In this document: in pieces, positions 56,528-56,632 of the stretch
Layout of the letters: every line of letters begins with the position of its first letter
Position numbering within the stretch: position 1 is the first letter of the stretch
From: Pseudonocardia sulfidoxydans NBRC 16205
GTDB taxonomy: Bacteria > Actinomycetota > Actinomycetes > Mycobacteriales > Pseudonocardiaceae
Assembly (NCBI RefSeq): GCF_007989085.1
Contig: NZ_BJVJ01000041.1
Location: 1 to 56,632, forward strand
Length of the DNA: 56,632 nt
Reading direction: 5' to 3'
Program-made: the position numbers and the translations under genes
The notes under the pieces: model-generated
The model's database searches: none
Seen by the model: only the letters and a program-made list of their open reading frames with translations
What the model was told of the DNA's origin: nothing

Positions 56528-56632
56528 GACGTCGGGCCACTCACGACGTCGGGCCACTCACGACGTCGGGTCGCTCATGACGTCGGGTCGCTCATGACGT
56601 CGGGTCGCTCATGACGTCGGGTCGCTCATGAC
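56521..56632. repeat. 17-bp tandem repeat running off the window
   Basis: About 6.6 copies of a 17-base unit of the form CACTCACGACGTCGGGC, changing to CGCTCATGACGTCGGGT in later copies. The first seven bases of the first unit are the right arm of the palindrome at 56488. There are no unique spacers, so it is not a CRISPR array. Confidence 0.92.

Noticed and set aside
56521..56632. CRISPR array
   Set aside because: The 17-base units are contiguous with no unique spacers and no cas genes are nearby.

Overview
This is a very GC-rich actinobacterial chromosome segment. Mycothiol-type alcohol dehydrogenase, Tat-exported lipoproteins, IdeR/DtxR-type iron boxes, IniA/IniC-like dynamins and GTG/TTG starts all point to a Pseudonocardiaceae-type organism (a Pseudonocardia is my guess, not shown). 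No rRNA, prophage, IS element or CRISPR array is visible.

Layout. 1-1640: a decayed end with a qcrB remnant, a DUF433 antitoxin with a frameshifted DUF5615 toxin, and a frameshifted lipoprotein. 1760-6351: a tightly overlapping branched-chain amino-acid-type ABC operon. 6.5-8.4 kb: an AraC regulator divergent from an iron-siderophore lipoprotein across an iron box. 8.4-17.9 kb: OhrR/OsmC pair, AlkD-like and AlkZ-like DNA repair proteins, dienelactone hydrolase, alcohol dehydrogenase, RF3, MerR plus SulP with twin operators, MOSC protein. 17.9-25.5 kb: a catabolic cluster (carboxymuconolactone decarboxylase-like, CaiB, IclR, TIM-barrel isomerase, beta-propeller, YciI, NtaA-type monooxygenase, MetE-like). 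25.7-28.9 kb: Tat-exported molybdenum hydroxylase and its 2Fe-2S partner. 28.9-35.9 kb: a second iron lipoprotein/AraC pair, membrane protein, SnoaL-like protein, DHA2 exporter, FAD monooxygenase, peroxiredoxin.

36.0-41.1 kb holds the most exciting locus. A free-standing alanyl-tRNA synthetase core (463 aa, no editing or C-Ala domain) faces, convergently, an operon of a four-TM alpha/beta hydrolase and an MprF-like aminoacyl-tRNA:lipid transferase. Between them sits a previously unnamed 54-nt mini-tRNA with its own promoter and terminator. It has a 7-bp acceptor stem carrying a G3:U70 pair, A73, encoded CCA, a canonical T arm and one 4-bp hairpin, but no cloverleaf. I infer a dedicated, translation-independent alanylation pathway: synthetase charges mini-tRNA, MprF-like protein moves alanine to a lipid, and the esterase removes it.

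41.3-45.4 kb: a VOC pseudogene and an Fbp-type ferric ABC operon. 46.1-56.3 kb: a membrane-surface cluster with a membrane-spanning Hsp70, a membrane-anchored GrpE-like protein, a C39-like peptidase and a protein with three Asp-rich calcium-type repeats, two dynamin-like GTPases, an ECF sigma factor and an acidic protein whose start codon overlaps that of the sigma gene. Dispersed palindromes (17.9, 24.2, 56.5 kb; and 37.4, 46.1 kb) mark gene ends, and a 17-bp tandem repeat runs off the right edge.
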